Shown: positions 18,390 to 29,581, numbered from the stretch's first letter. The stretch is DNA of 64,000 nt from Candidatus Sysuiplasma superficiale (GCA_019720975.1 JAGVSJ010000006.1:17971-81970); one strand, 5' to 3'. A program made the numbers and translations. Notes: a model not told the origin generated them from the sequence alone.

Positions 18390-19259
18390 ATGCCAAAAAG
18401 AACCATCGGAGAACTTGAAAAGGCTGAGGAAAAATATTCTGCTCTGGTCGAAAAGAGAGACAAGCTCAACAGTGATGCTGCTGAGATCAGAAAAGTGCGC
18501 GATATGCTGAACGATCAGAAGAAGAAACTCTTTGATGAGGTTCTGTCCATCAAAAAACTGAAGGACGAAAAGGCCTCTGAGATGCGTTCCCATAAGCAGA
18601 AGAGAAATGAACTCAACGCAAGGGCAAAGGAACTTATTCAGCTGAAGAGACAACTGTACAGGAGTGCGCCTGACAATGATATATACCGCGAGATTGAGAG
18701 GCTGAACAGAGAGTTCGAATACCTTGAGAGAAGACAGCAGACTGAAGCTCTCACCATACAGGAAGAGAATGAGGTCATACAGAAGATGAGAAACAACCTT
18801 TCGGAGAGGACAAGACTCATGTCAATATCCTCAAAGGGAGAGGAGATCGCAGGCAAACTCACTGATATCAATTCACAGATTGACAGCATATTCATGGAGG
18901 CGAGAAGGGAGCATGAGGCAGTCACGTCACTCTATGCCGAAGTGCAGGCGCTCGGCGAACAGATGTCAGTCAAATTGAATGAGGCGTCAATACTTGTTAG
19001 CGAATCAAACAGGAAACACAAGGAATATATTGAAAAGAAGGAGGAGGCCGACAGATGCCATGCGGAGGCAATGGAGATGCGCTCATTCATACTTGAAAGA
19101 AGGAAGGAGAGAAGGGAGAAGGCGATCGAAGGCCGGAAAGCAATCCACGAGCAGAACTTGAATGTCAGGAAAACGCTTTTTGACGAAAAGGCAAGCGAGG
19201 AGGAAGCTGACAGACAGTTACAGGAACTGCTCAAGAGGGGAAAGATCAGCCTGAGGTGA
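18390..19259 (+). CDS. Archaeal coiled-coil protein (COG1340-like)
   Basis: Near-continuous heptad-like coiled coil over 289 aa. Confidence 0.75.
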   Translation: MPKRTIGELEKAEEKYSALVEKRDKLNSDAAEIRKVRDMLNDQKKKLFDEVLSIKKLKDEKASEMRSHKQKRNELNARAKELIQLKRQLYRSAPDNDIYREIERLNREFEYLERRQQTEALTIQEENEVIQKMRNNLSERTRLMSISSKGEEIAGKLTDINSQIDSIFMEARREHEAVTSLYAEVQALGEQMSVKLNEASILVSESNRKHKEYIEKKEEADRCHAEAMEMRSFILERRKERREKAIEGRKAIHEQNLNVRKTLFDEKASEEEADRQLQELLKRGKISLR

Positions 19260-19263
19260 TATC

Positions 19264-20364
19264 ATAAAGGCGGTTGTACTGGCCGGCGGCGAAGGCACGC
19301 GGCTCCGGCCACTTACTGAAAACATACCAAAACCACTCATACCTGTTGCAGGTAGACCGTGTGTTGAATATGCTTTGCGATCACTTGTGAAGGGCGGATT
19401 TGAGTCAATAATAGTAACAACCGGCTATCTGTCTGATAAGCTCATCAGAAGGGTGTCGGACGGAAGGCATGTCGGTGCTTCGGTTGTATACTCCTTCGAG
19501 CCGGAACCGGCCGGAACTGCAGGAGCGGTGAAGGCCGTTTCATCGTTCCTTGACTCCCCTGTAGTTATAATGAGCGGAGATACGCTCATGGATGTTGATA
19601 TTGCGGCAATATACAGGGACCATATTCGCAGCGGAGCGGCCGTGACCATGGCTGTCACTGCTGTGCAAGATCCTTCAGAGTTTGGTGTCGTTGAGCCGGA
19701 TAGCGACGGATTTGTCCGGAGATTTCAGGAAAAGCCGAGAAGGGAGGAGGCTTTTTCAAACCTCGTAAATGCCGGCGTGTATGTAATAAATCGGGAAGTA
19801 ATCGACATCATCCCTTCTCAGACGCAGTACGATTTTGCTAAGCAGCTCTTTCCGCTTTTACTTCAGAAGGGGATGAAGATAAAAACTCACAGGATAGAGG
19901 GGATATGGCTCGATATAGGCAGGCCACAGGATCTCCACCTGGCAAATCTGGCAATAGTGGATGCTGAGGGAAAGGTGCAGGAGCTTCCCGGTTGCACTGT
20001 GTCCGGAAAGATGATAATGCTGCAGAGACCCGTGTACGGCAACGATGTGGAGTTCAGAGGAAGGTGTTACATAGGGAGGGATGTGAAGCTCGAAGACAGG
20101 AACACCATCATCAACTCATGCCTCTACGACGGCGTTCATATAGGTTCGGAGACGAGAATTGCTGAAAGCATGCTTCTGGAAGATTCAAGGGTAGGGAAAA
20201 ACTGTGACATTGTTGAAACAATCCTTTCGCCAAATTGCAGGGTTGGTGACAACGTCCGCCTTGAAAAATCGGTGATTGGGGAAGGTGTTTTCATCAAGGC
20301 GAATTCGAGTCTGATCGGAGCAAATATATCCCCGCAGCCCAGGGCACACAGGAGTGAACATTAG
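19264..20364 (+). CDS. Sugar-phosphate nucleotidyltransferase with left-handed beta-helix tail (start apparently ATA or ATC, not ATG/GTG/TTG)
   Basis: Open frame upstream of the ORF-track start encodes the catalytic signature (I)KAVVLAGGEGTRLRPLTENIPKPLIPVAGRPCVEYALRSLVKGG; in-frame TGA at 19252-19254 leaves no standard start before it. Confidence 0.85.
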   Translation: MKAVVLAGGEGTRLRPLTENIPKPLIPVAGRPCVEYALRSLVKGGFESIIVTTGYLSDKLIRRVSDGRHVGASVVYSFEPEPAGTAGAVKAVSSFLDSPVVIMSGDTLMDVDIAAIYRDHIRSGAAVTMAVTAVQDPSEFGVVEPDSDGFVRRFQEKPRREEAFSNLVNAGVYVINREVIDIIPSQTQYDFAKQLFPLLLQKGMKIKTHRIEGIWLDIGRPQDLHLANLAIVDAEGKVQELPGCTVSGKMIMLQRPVYGNDVEFRGRCYIGRDVKLEDRNTIINSCLYDGVHIGSETRIAESMLLEDSRVGKNCDIVETILSPNCRVGDNVRLEKSVIGEGVFIKANSSLIGANISPQPRAHRSEH

Positions 20365-20369
20365 ACGCC

Positions 20370-21470
20370 TCAGAGTATGCCTGCCTGCGTAAGCTTTTCC
20401 GGCAGGTAGGTGTCGGTAACATAGTCGAGACCATACTTTGCCAGCGCCTGCTGTTCAGCCTTCTTCCTGTTCTCCAGCATGGTCTCGATCTCTGATTTCC
20501 AGAAGGGGTCATTGAAACGCGGATCCGTTAGTTCGGCTTCGAGTGCCTTTACATCCACGTCAGACAGTTTGTCTGTGGGAAGATCGTAATTAAGTATATC
20601 CGATGCAGTTATACCGATGAACTCTGCCGTCGGCGTCGCAAGATATTCAGATATATGCGCTGTCTTGATTGCGCCGTAGGCAATCGACGCGTGTATCCTG
20701 AAAGACCATGGATCGCCATCTGTAAAAGTGACGACAGGCAGATGCAGTTCCTCGTTCAGCCTTTTGATGAAGCGTCTCGTACTTCTTGCAGGCTGTCCCT
20801 TCAGGTGGACAAGTATGGCACGGAATTTCTCATCGAAGCCATTCTCCACCAGTCTGTCGAACATACCTCCTGTCTCTATGGCAATCACAAAATCTGCGTC
20901 TGAAGAGAGCAATCTTATCTTGTCTTCCTCGACGTTATATGGTATACTGTATCCCGAGTCACCGACATCGTCCCTGCAGTTGATCTTCTTCTTCTTTCCT
21001 TTCCTGTCTGTCTCCTCAACCGTCATATTTCCGATTACACGGGCACCGTCCTCTTCCGGCCTGAGCTTGAAATCCTCCCTCAGGCACTTGGTTATTATTT
21101 CGAGATCCTCTGCAAGTTTGTCTGACTCATCCTGCGAATTGAATTTGGCCTTTCCCCAGCCTTCGGAGATGTAATACATCTCCCTCAGAGTCGATGACTT
21201 TGCCTCCTTTATCATCTGATCTATGAACTCCAGCATGTAGACCGTCCTGAGAAGCATGTAGGCGCCGACGGCTTTTTTTGCACTCCTGATACCGGTTGCC
21301 CTGCCGTACTTCCAGACGTTCGATTTGCTGTCAAACCTTATATTTGCCTTGGTTCGAAGAGGCAGTACCATTTTTGGTATGTCCCCGCCCTCTAGCTGAT
21401 CATAGACCGATTCTGCGATTTCAATAAGTTTCTGTCTTGCTATTGCAGTGTGACCTTCATCATTCTTCAC
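20370..21470 (-). CDS. top6A: DNA topoisomerase VI subunit A
   Basis: [13 protein letters not shown]...[48 protein letters not shown]...[14 protein letters not shown]...[27 protein letters not shown]. Confidence 0.96.
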   Translation of the reverse strand: MKNDEGHTAIARQKLIEIAESVYDQLEGGDIPKMVLPLRTKANIRFDSKSNVWKYGRATGIRSAKKAVGAYMLLRTVYMLEFIDQMIKEAKSSTLREMYYISEGWGKAKFNSQDESDKLAEDLEIITKCLREDFKLRPEEDGARVIGNMTVEETDRKGKKKKINCRDDVGDSGYSIPYNVEEDKIRLLSSDADFVIAIETGGMFDRLVENGFDEKFRAILVHLKGQPARSTRRFIKRLNEELHLPVVTFTDGDPWSFRIHASIAYGAIKTAHISEYLATPTAEFIGITASDILNYDLPTDKLSDVDVKALEAELTDPRFNDPFWKSEIETMLENRKKAEQQALAKYGLDYVTDTYLPEKLTQAGIL

Positions 21471-23529
21471 TCAGTTCCCCTCCTTCCTCATCATAGTCTG
21501 CCTCCTCCTCGTTATCCTTCAGTTCTCCTTCCAAATCGAATGTCTTTATACCCCAGTCACCTGGCAATGGTTCCGCTCCTATCACCATAACCGGATTGAT
21601 TTCACTGACATAGATCTCATTTTCAGTGTAATCATCCCTTTCCACTCCTTTCAGTGCAAAGTTCACCGTGACGATTCCAAGAGGCTGAAGTCTGCCTATC
21701 TCCCATGTCAGTTTGCCATCATCGGAAATCTCGACTGGATGGGGGGTTAAGGAGGATCTGTCGAGATTTGCGGCAGGAATAAGTGCATGAAGCTTAAGAT
21801 CCTGTTTCTTTGAGGTGTAGTTTCTTATCCTAATCGTGGAAATAGCGGCTCTCTTCTTTGAGTCGTATTCCACAGAGTCTTCAATGTAAATGACGTTCAT
21901 TATCTTGGTTATGGTTCTTGATATGTCAGGTACCGGCTTGCTCAGTACAGCAGAAGTCTTTTCGGCGATCTTCGGTATTATTTCGGTCACGATGTCAAAC
22001 TTAACGGAAGCTTTGCTCTTGGTTTCCTTCTTGTTGAGGTGGGATTTCAGGTTCCTGGCACATATCTTGAGCGCGAGGTCTATCTCCTGCATTATTTCAG
22101 GTATGGCAGCAATAGCCTCCTTGGATTCTGATGTGAATGGGAGTTTTGTCGATAGCACATGCACGAGAATCACAGCCGGGCCGAACGGTATACCTGTCCC
22201 TCCCCGCTGCTCAAGTCCGTATCTTCTCCAGTCCACATTCTCTATTGCCTGGGTGATTGCGCATGCACCCTGCTGATACAGCAGAGGGACACGGTTGGCG
22301 TATCTCATAATTGTGACAGGCTGATCAGGCTGGAGCTCACCTCCGTAGACTATACCCACTTCCACCTGAAACGGATTCCCGTTATAGACTGCAGGCTGTC
22401 TTGTAACCGGCTGTGCGTAGAATTCAGGCTTCAGGCTCCCCAGCACGTTCTTCAGTCCACGCTTTATCAGAGATTCACCAATCGGGCTTAGGCAGTCTGT
22501 CTGAGGTGCCATTATCTTTGTCTGGGATATTGCACCGAGCAGTGCCTTTGCCTGCTCAAGCGTTATGTCCTTCGGTCTCTTTTCAGGAGATATCATTGCC
22601 TTTTCGCATATCTCCCTGGCTACCCTGTCGCTGATACGCGAGAATTCATTCTTCAGAAAGGAAGCTAGGCGCTTCTCATCTGTATAGGAAAGCATGTTTA
22701 TGAGCGTTCCAATTTCAAGGCCATAGGGGTGTGGCTGTATCTCAATTGCCTTCGGTGGCATGGTGTCTGTAGCCCTTTCAAACCTGTAGGTCCTTCCGTC
22801 AGGGTCGGTGTAAGTGATTGTGGCGTGCGGATTTACGACCGCTGTGCTTCTGAGATATTCCATCACGGACTGCTTACCTGTGACGTATCTCCCCACAGTC
22901 GCGAACTCAACCTTTGTACCGTGTGGTATCCTCTTCCCTTCCTCCTCCCAGATGACGTGGTCTTCTCTCAACACGACAGGTTTGTTCTTCTTAGTATCTA
23001 TTGTCAGATCAATGTCATTGGCAACATCGGACTCAGCAACCTTTGATCGTATGTGTGTTGCCTGTCCTGTTGTTATCTGTGAATACATCACCACAGCGGA
23101 AATGCCAATGCCCTGCTGCCCTCTTGACTGCCTTATGGCGTGGAAACGTGACCCGTACAGCAGACGGCCAAAGACGTTGGGTATCTGTGTCCTGACAACC
23201 CCTGGACCATTATCCATCACGGACACCCTGTACTCCGTCTGGTTTATTTTCGAAATTGAGACGGAAATATCGGGCAGAATCATGGCCTCCTCACAGGCAT
23301 CAAGCGAGTTGTCCACAGCTTCCTTCACTGCGACGATAAGTGCCTTCACAGTGGAATCGAAACCTAAAATCTGCCTGTTCCTTTCAAAAAATTCCGAAAC
23401 GGAAATTTCCTTCTGCTTTCTGGCCATCTCCTCTGCTATTGTTGCCATCCCATCCGACCTGAACTCACCTGTATCCTCTCTTTCCAGGCGATTTCGTCTG
23501 GAAGTAGATAAAACACTGTATATATACAA
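21460..23529 (-). CDS. top6B: DNA topoisomerase VI subunit B
   Basis: GHKL ATPase: [22 protein letters not shown]...[64 protein letters not shown]. Start likely internal ([21 protein letters not shown]). Confidence 0.96.
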   Translation of the reverse strand: MYIYSVLSTSRRNRLEREDTGEFRSDGMATIAEEMARKQKEISVSEFFERNRQILGFDSTVKALIVAVKEAVDNSLDACEEAMILPDISVSISKINQTEYRVSVMDNGPGVVRTQIPNVFGRLLYGSRFHAIRQSRGQQGIGISAVVMYSQITTGQATHIRSKVAESDVANDIDLTIDTKKNKPVVLREDHVIWEEEGKRIPHGTKVEFATVGRYVTGKQSVMEYLRSTAVVNPHATITYTDPDGRTYRFERATDTMPPKAIEIQPHPYGLEIGTLINMLSYTDEKRLASFLKNEFSRISDRVAREICEKAMISPEKRPKDITLEQAKALLGAISQTKIMAPQTDCLSPIGESLIKRGLKNVLGSLKPEFYAQPVTRQPAVYNGNPFQVEVGIVYGGELQPDQPVTIMRYANRVPLLYQQGACAITQAIENVDWRRYGLEQRGGTGIPFGPAVILVHVLSTKLPFTSESKEAIAAIPEIMQEIDLALKICARNLKSHLNKKETKSKASVKFDIVTEIIPKIAEKTSAVLSKPVPDISRTITKIMNVIYIEDSVEYDSKKRAAISTIRIRNYTSKKQDLKLHALIPAANLDRSSLTPHPVEISDDGKLTWEIGRLQPLGIVTVNFALKGVERDDYTENEIYVSEINPVMVIGAEPLPGDWGIKTFDLEGELKDNEEEADYDEEGGELSEE

Positions 23530-23585
23530 AACGCCGACATGGACATTCTCACCCGACTCTCACATGTTGCGATAAGCGCATGTCA

Positions 23586-24614
23586 TCAATCGAACTTTTC
23601 ACCACAGCTGCTGCACACCTCGGCATCCTCAGAAACCTCCGCCCCGCAAGAACTGCATGTCCATTTCTCCTTCTTCACTGTCCTTGGCTCCTGTCTCCTT
23701 GGCATTCCACGATACTGTGTCTTTGGCGGTGATGTGTTCTTGCCGGAACGATCATTCGCTTCCTTCATTGGATTAGGGCGCATGGCAAGGAGCCTGTCCT
23801 TTCTCCTGTTGTTCTGCCTTATGAGAAGAAATACAAACACTATGCCGAAATAGAATATACCGACAAAGATGAACGTCCCCACGCTGTCGGAGATTATTAT
23901 TCCGGAACTCATGAGAGAAACGAAGGTGGAGGAAGGTGTGGCGGTAGATGCGGTCGATACAGATGTTTTTATCCAGGTTCCGGAGCTGTTGAGAGCAAAA
24001 TAGTACACAAACACGAGTCCGGAAGCAAGTGTAGTGTTGTATACAAAGGTGGTGACTGTCTTCCCTGTGGAAGAGGATGAGGTCGACTCTACCATCATGG
24101 TTGAATTTACCACTGTTCCTAGATCGGAGAGTTTCAATATAACAACGTGTGCAGGTGACAGAGTGTGATTTCCCGCATTGCTGAGCACCGTGGCTTCAAA
24201 TGTAAAAACAGTATGTCCGTTTCCCATGGAAGGTGTGACGCCGCCGCCCTGAAAAGTGATGTTTGAACCGGGAGGTACGGTTCCCGGAACAACATCATGG
24301 CTTGAGTAAATCACGTTGGAATAGCTCACGTCAGTCATCAGCGCCACCACAAGAAGAAACACCAGACCAGCGAGCAGTATATTCCTGATCCTCCTGTTTC
24401 CCATGTAATAAGGAAGGGCGAAACCTATGACCGGCACAAGAAGATATGTGAGGATGAAAAAAGGTGCTGCTATGAGCATGAGTGCGGTGAAGAGACCTGA
24501 TATCAGGAAGGCGATAGCTACACCTTCTCTCTTTCCTCGAAGACTGAGAAGACGGGAAATTATGTTCGCGGGTGAACCGCGGGGTGGCCTGCTGTTCTGG
24601 CTGCCAGATGCCAT
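23586..24614 (-). CDS. Membrane protein with C-terminal zinc ribbon
   Basis: TM segments near both ends of an extracytoplasmic domain; C-terminal WTCSSCGAEVSEDAEVCSSCGEKFD. Confidence 0.75.
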   Translation of the reverse strand: MASGSQNSRPPRGSPANIISRLLSLRGKREGVAIAFLISGLFTALMLIAAPFFILTYLLVPVIGFALPYYMGNRRIRNILLAGLVFLLVVALMTDVSYSNVIYSSHDVVPGTVPPGSNITFQGGGVTPSMGNGHTVFTFEATVLSNAGNHTLSPAHVVILKLSDLGTVVNSTMMVESTSSSSTGKTVTTFVYNTTLASGLVFVYYFALNSSGTWIKTSVSTASTATPSSTFVSLMSSGIIISDSVGTFIFVGIFYFGIVFVFLLIRQNNRRKDRLLAMRPNPMKEANDRSGKNTSPPKTQYRGMPRRQEPRTVKKEKWTCSSCGAEVSEDAEVCSSCGEKFD

Positions 24615-24820
24615 CTATACTTATCTCTCGGACATCTACAGAAGACATCACGATATAACTGTTTGCAGGAAGCTGCATCGTGTTCTCATCTGTTTTCCGG
24701 TCGATGCAATTCGTGAAAATCTTCAGGAATAACACTATAATATAAACAGACATTGGTGAGTGGCAGGATAAAGAAATATTTGCCATAACACTCCCCTGAT
24801 CAAAGAGAGAAGCTGATTGA

Positions 24821-25921
24821 ATGCCTAACATAGAAGAGCAGATTAGAGAGATTGAGGAGGAGATCAAAAATACCCCATACAACAAGAAGAGCCAGCATCA
24901 TATCGGTCTTCTTAAGGCCAAAATGGCCCGGCTGAGAATGGAATCCGAAAAGAGAAAGTCTTCCGGGGGAACGGCAGAGGGGTACGCTGTCAGGAAAAGT
25001 GGAAATGCGACCGTTGCACTCGTTGGATTCCCATCTGTTGGAAAATCGACTGTCCTGAACAGGATCACCAATGCAGAAAGCGAAGTGGGGGCGTACGCTT
25101 TCACAACACTCACAGTTATACCTGGACTGATGGAGTACAAGGGAGCGAAGATACAGATTTTGGATCTGCCGGGGCTTATAAAGGATGCGTCTAGAGGGAA
25201 GGGAAGGGGGAGGGAGGTGATATCAGTTGTGAGGACATCTGATCTCATCGTCCTGATGGTTGATGTTTTTGAGAACAATGTCTCCGTCCTTCTGAACGAA
25301 CTTCACGCAAGCGGAATAAGAACCAACACGGAGAAACCGAACATATCAATAAGCAGGAAGCCCAGAGGCGGGATCAGCGTCAACTTTACAGTCAAAAACA
25401 CAAAGCTCACTGAGAGGGACGTGAAATCGATATTAGGTGAATTCCAGATATACAATGCCGACGTTGTAATCAGGGAAGATGCTGATGACGACAGACTGAT
25501 AGATGCGATAACAGGCAACAGGACATACGTGAAAGCGTTCCTGTGCATAAACAAGCTTGATCTGGCATCGGAGGCGACTGTAAGCGGACTCAGAGAAAAA
25601 TATGCTTCCCTTGATCCTATCGCAATTTCCGCAGAGAAAGGTGTCGGTCTTGACGAGCTGAAGGAAAAGATATACAGAAAACTGAGCTTCATCAGGGTTT
25701 ACATGAAGCCCCCAGGGAGAGAAGCAGATATGAAGGAACCCATGCTTATCAGGGGTGGAAGCACCATAGGTGAGATATGTGATTCCCTTCACAGGGATCT
25801 AAGGAGAAAGTTCAGATATGCAATCATATGGGGGCCTTCATCCAGATTTCCCGGGCAGACAGTTGGTGTGGATCACGCAGTCGCCGACGGTGATATAATA
25901 TCCATTATTGCAAGGAGATGA
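24821..25921 (+). CDS. DRG-family (Obg-related) GTPase with TGS domain
   Basis: VALVGFPSVGKSTVLNRITNAESEVGAYAFTTLTVIPGLMEYKGAKIQILDLPGLIKDASRGKGRGREVISVVRTSDLIVLMVD...C-terminal TGS. Confidence 0.96.
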   Translation: MPNIEEQIREIEEEIKNTPYNKKSQHHIGLLKAKMARLRMESEKRKSSGGTAEGYAVRKSGNATVALVGFPSVGKSTVLNRITNAESEVGAYAFTTLTVIPGLMEYKGAKIQILDLPGLIKDASRGKGRGREVISVVRTSDLIVLMVDVFENNVSVLLNELHASGIRTNTEKPNISISRKPRGGISVNFTVKNTKLTERDVKSILGEFQIYNADVVIREDADDDRLIDAITGNRTYVKAFLCINKLDLASEATVSGLREKYASLDPIAISAEKGVGLDELKEKIYRKLSFIRVYMKPPGREADMKEPMLIRGGSTIGEICDSLHRDLRRKFRYAIIWGPSSRFPGQTVGVDHAVADGDIISIIARR

Positions 25922-25925
25922 TTCC

Positions 25926-27194
25926 CTACAGGTTAAGGGACAGCAAGAGAACAGTGAACAGAAGCGAAACCAATGTGATTGGCAGACCGTATCTCATGAA
26001 CTCTGCAAGTGAAATATGTATGCCTTCCCTTCCTGCTCCTCTTGCGACTATGACGTTCGCAGCAGCTCCTATTATGGTTGCATTGCCAGCAAAGGTTGAG
26101 CTCAGTGCCAGTGTGACCCATATTTTGGTTGTCGGAACAGTGCTCTGGACTACAGGAGAAAGGAGAAGAACCGCAGGCACATTGCTTGTCAGGTTTGACA
26201 GGACGGCCGAAAGCACGGTCATACCCGCTACCGTCCCCGCAGATCCTCCTGAGAGCTGCTGGAATCCGGATATCACAGAAGAAAGAAGACCTGATGATTC
26301 CACACCGGCTATCAGTATGAAAAGCCCTATGAAAAACATGAGTATCCCCCAGTCGACCTTCTGCAGAACCTGCTGATTGTTATCTTCAGAAATGAAAGGA
26401 GTGATTAGCAGTGCAGCAATACCGCCCGTTAGTGCTATCACCGATATCGGAATGCGGAAGATTGATGAAGTGTAGAACCCCAGGAATACAAGCACAAGAA
26501 GCGACGTCATTATCCTGACAGGCCACTTTCTTACCCGAAACACAGGTGCGGCTTCGTCAGGAGCATGTAATTTTCTGCGATTAAAATGGACCCTCCCGAT
26601 GACGAGTGCGATTATGAAAGCCGCAGCAAGCGACAGTATTGTAGGCGTTAATGCGAGTAGAGTGAAGGTATGAAACGGGACACCAGAAACACTCGCAATG
26701 TAGGCATTCTGGGGGTTGCCCACTTCGGTGGCAGCACTACCCACATTTGCGCTTATGGCCTCCATTATAAGATAGGGCACAGGCTGAACATTCATCCTCC
26801 TGGCCGCCCTTATCACCACAGGGGTGAATATCAAAACAACTGCGTCATTCAATATGAAGGCAGAAAGCAATGCGGTTATGCCGCACACGGTTCCAAGCAG
26901 ATATGCCGGATTTCTCGAGCGGGAAATCAGATTTGCAAACCAGATGAAGAAACCGGTGGAATCCATCGATGCAACTATTAGCATCATTCCCAGAACAAGC
27001 ACAATAGTATTCCAGTTGATGCTCTGGATGGCGGCAGAGGGAGGGAGTATGCCAGTTACCATCATAAGCGCACCGCCTGCGAGCGCAGCTGCAGGAAGTT
27101 CAATCCTGCTTCTTCCTCTCCTGTTGAAGGAAATCAGGGAATAGGTGAACAGAAATATTACAAGGGCTGCCACTTCTGAAAATGCACCCGACAT
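25926..27194 (-). CDS. ArsB/NhaD-like (SLC13/IT superfamily) anion or Na+ transporter
   Basis: ~11 hydrophobic segments; INWNTIVLVLGMMLIVASMDSTGFFIW...LNDAVVLIFTPVVIRAARR...VGNPQNAYIASVSGVPF...LTSNVPAVLLLSP. Confidence 0.88.
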   Translation of the reverse strand: MSGAFSEVAALVIFLFTYSLISFNRRGRSRIELPAAALAGGALMMVTGILPPSAAIQSINWNTIVLVLGMMLIVASMDSTGFFIWFANLISRSRNPAYLLGTVCGITALLSAFILNDAVVLIFTPVVIRAARRMNVQPVPYLIMEAISANVGSAATEVGNPQNAYIASVSGVPFHTFTLLALTPTILSLAAAFIIALVIGRVHFNRRKLHAPDEAAPVFRVRKWPVRIMTSLLVLVFLGFYTSSIFRIPISVIALTGGIAALLITPFISEDNNQQVLQKVDWGILMFFIGLFILIAGVESSGLLSSVISGFQQLSGGSAGTVAGMTVLSAVLSNLTSNVPAVLLLSPVVQSTVPTTKIWVTLALSSTFAGNATIIGAAANVIVARGAGREGIHISLAEFMRYGLPITLVSLLFTVLLLSLNL

Positions 27195-27302
27195 TGGCGG
27201 AATGCAGAAACATTCCTGCTAATTAATGTTACACACACCTCAAGCTCTGGCACAAGGCAATTCCAATCTGTTTTAAATAGAATCATACATTGGTTAATTG
27301 CC

Positions 27303-28559
27303 ATGATACAGCGTCTCAAAGGAACGAGGGATTTCAGTCCGGAAGAGATGTCGAAGAGAAGACGCCTCGAAAGCATCCTCAGGGAAATTTCATTGAGATA
27401 CGGTTTCAGGGAGATACAGACACCAGTCATTGAAAGCTCAGAGCTTTTCGTTCTGAAGTCGGGGCCAGGGATACTCGAGGAGATGTATGTTTTCAAGGAC
27501 AAAGGCGGCAGGGAAATTGCGCTGAGGCCGGAACTCACTGCACCGATAATCAGATTTTTTGTAAATGAGCTATCGAACTATCCTCTTCCGCTGAAAGTGT
27601 TCTGCATATCACCTGTATTCAGGTATGAGGAGCCGCAGAGCGGCAGATACAGGGAGTTCGTGCAGTACGACGTCGAAACCATAGGTGCAGAAACACCAGA
27701 GGCGGATGCAGAGCTTCTCATTCTTGCCTCGGACATATGTTCTAAAGCGGGTCTGAAGAACATAAGGATAAGGATCGGGCACGTCGGAATAATCAGGGAA
27801 AAGCTTGATGAGGCAGGTGTCCCGGCGGAGAGACAGTCAGAATTCCTGCACCTAATGGACAGAAAGAAGCAGGATGAAGCATCAAAATTCCTGACAGATC
27901 TGGGCATCGCAAGGGATGTTGCAGACTCAATAGTTGGCGTATGCCAGATCAGCGGCGGGGCGGGAGTTCTTGACAGTCTCAAAGGCGAGAGAGCTGATTA
28001 CATGAAGAAGGTAATCTCAATCCTGAAGTCTTCGGGAAACAGGTTCTTTCAGGTCGACATGGGGGTTGTAAGGGGGCTCGATTATTACACTGGCGTTGTA
28101 TTTGAGATAGATGCACCGGATCTCGGTGCAGAGAAGCAGATATGTGGCGGCGGATCCTATTCTCTTTCCAGACTTTTCGGTGGCACATACGTCCCGTCGA
28201 CAGGCTTCGCTTTCGGATTTGACCGTCTGCTCATCGCTATGGAGAAGGCAGGATGGAAGGCGGAGAAAGAGCACATAGATGCATTTGTCCTTGCAGTGTC
28301 TGCCGGAGAGAGCGGAAAGATGATGGAGATTGCAGCCATGCTGAGAGATAATGGAATTATCACCGAAGCAGATCTCATGGGCAGAAATATTAGCAAGGGG
28401 CTGAAGTATGCCGCTGCCAGAAACGCAAGCTTTGCCGTCATTGTCGGAAGCAAGGAAATGGCTGCTGGGAAGGTGACGCTCAGGAACATGAAAAGCGGAA
28501 AACAGGTGGAAACTGAAACTTCACTTCTCCCGGAACTTATAAAAAAGGGCGGAAAGTGA
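27303..28559 (+). CDS. hisS: Histidyl-tRNA synthetase
   Basis: MIQRLKGTRDFSPEEMSKRRRLESILREISLRYGFREIQTPVIE...RPELTAPIIRFFV...FRYEEPQSGRYREFVQYDVETIG...GLDYYTGVVFEI...CGGGSYSLSRLFGG. Confidence 0.96.
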   Translation: MIQRLKGTRDFSPEEMSKRRRLESILREISLRYGFREIQTPVIESSELFVLKSGPGILEEMYVFKDKGGREIALRPELTAPIIRFFVNELSNYPLPLKVFCISPVFRYEEPQSGRYREFVQYDVETIGAETPEADAELLILASDICSKAGLKNIRIRIGHVGIIREKLDEAGVPAERQSEFLHLMDRKKQDEASKFLTDLGIARDVADSIVGVCQISGGAGVLDSLKGERADYMKKVISILKSSGNRFFQVDMGVVRGLDYYTGVVFEIDAPDLGAEKQICGGGSYSLSRLFGGTYVPSTGFAFGFDRLLIAMEKAGWKAEKEHIDAFVLAVSAGESGKMMEIAAMLRDNGIITEADLMGRNISKGLKYAAARNASFAVIVGSKEMAAGKVTLRNMKSGKQVETETSLLPELIKKGGK

Positions 28560-28574
28560 GATATCAAGCGTGTA

Positions 28575-29456
28575 TCACGCCTGCAATCTGAAATTTGCCT
28601 TCCCGAACTTCCTGAAAAAATCAATTCCTTTCTCACTTATCATCGAGCGGGCAAATGCGGAAGCCTTTTTTCCTCCTCCTGCAGGTATTTCCGCACCCAG
28701 CTTTCTTTCCAGTTCCTTCAGCCTCCTCATGAATTCTGCGGACGCGATTATCGAGGCTGACGCCACAGATATTTCCCTCTCACCACCGGTAACAGCGTGC
28801 AGTTCAATACCTGGAAGCATTGATTTCATCTCATTAAGACGTGATGAGGCAAAGAATCTGTCTATCACAGCGGCGGTGCAGCTGTTTCGAACGCAGAGAT
28901 TTCGGATCACCTTTGAATGTGCCCACATCAGGATGTCATTGATATTACCCGCCTCATCATACATCTCATTGTACCTTTCCGGAGAGATGGATATGACTTC
29001 AATTTTCTCCCTACCGACAGTCGATTCTATAAATTTCGACAGCCTCATAATCTCAAGACTGGAAAGCTTCTTTGAATCTGTCACACCGGAGATAAATAGC
29101 TTCCCGGCGGTTTCATTTTCAACACATACGCCAGCAACAACAAGAGGGCCGAAATAATCGCCCTTTCCCGCCTCATCAGTACCGGCCCAGCTATCCTTCA
29201 TCTCGATTCCAAGCACTTTCCTGACGTAGTCGTTGTAATCTATTCTGAAATTTTGAAAGTAATGGATCACAGTCCTGGAGTAAAGATCATCCTTCAGCTC
29301 GCACAGCACCGTTCCGGTGTCATATATGGAGACTGAATTCCCTTCCCTCTTCAGCACGTTCACTGCGTTGTGGCGTGAAAGGGAAAAACCCAGCCCGGAT
29401 ATGAACGATACCGCGTCAGCGCCCTTGTCCGGAGGAATTCTGAATCTGAACCTCAC
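28575..29456 (-). CDS. rnhC: Ribonuclease HIII-like protein
   Basis: ~80-aa N-terminal TBP-like domain, then SWAGTDEAGKGDYFGPLVVAGVCVENETAGKLFISGVTDSKKLSS...; the GTDEAGKGDYFGPLVVA signature is HIII rather than HII. Confidence 0.85.
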   Translation of the reverse strand: MRFRFRIPPDKGADAVSFISGLGFSLSRHNAVNVLKREGNSVSIYDTGTVLCELKDDLYSRTVIHYFQNFRIDYNDYVRKVLGIEMKDSWAGTDEAGKGDYFGPLVVAGVCVENETAGKLFISGVTDSKKLSSLEIMRLSKFIESTVGREKIEVISISPERYNEMYDEAGNINDILMWAHSKVIRNLCVRNSCTAAVIDRFFASSRLNEMKSMLPGIELHAVTGGEREISVASASIIASAEFMRRLKELERKLGAEIPAGGGKKASAFARSMISEKGIDFFRKFGKANFRLQA

Positions 29457-29581
29457 GGAACGTGATACGGCGGCATCATAAAGAAACTTTCCCGGATCAG
29501 GAGGAAGTGACAGTTACCGAAAACATATCGACTGTCCGGAAATCAATGGAGCATATCGGCTCAACCCAAAAAGGGCATCAA

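Noticed and set aside
21890-23575. Long plus-strand ORFs opposite top6B
   Set aside because: Antisense shadows of a confidently identified gene.
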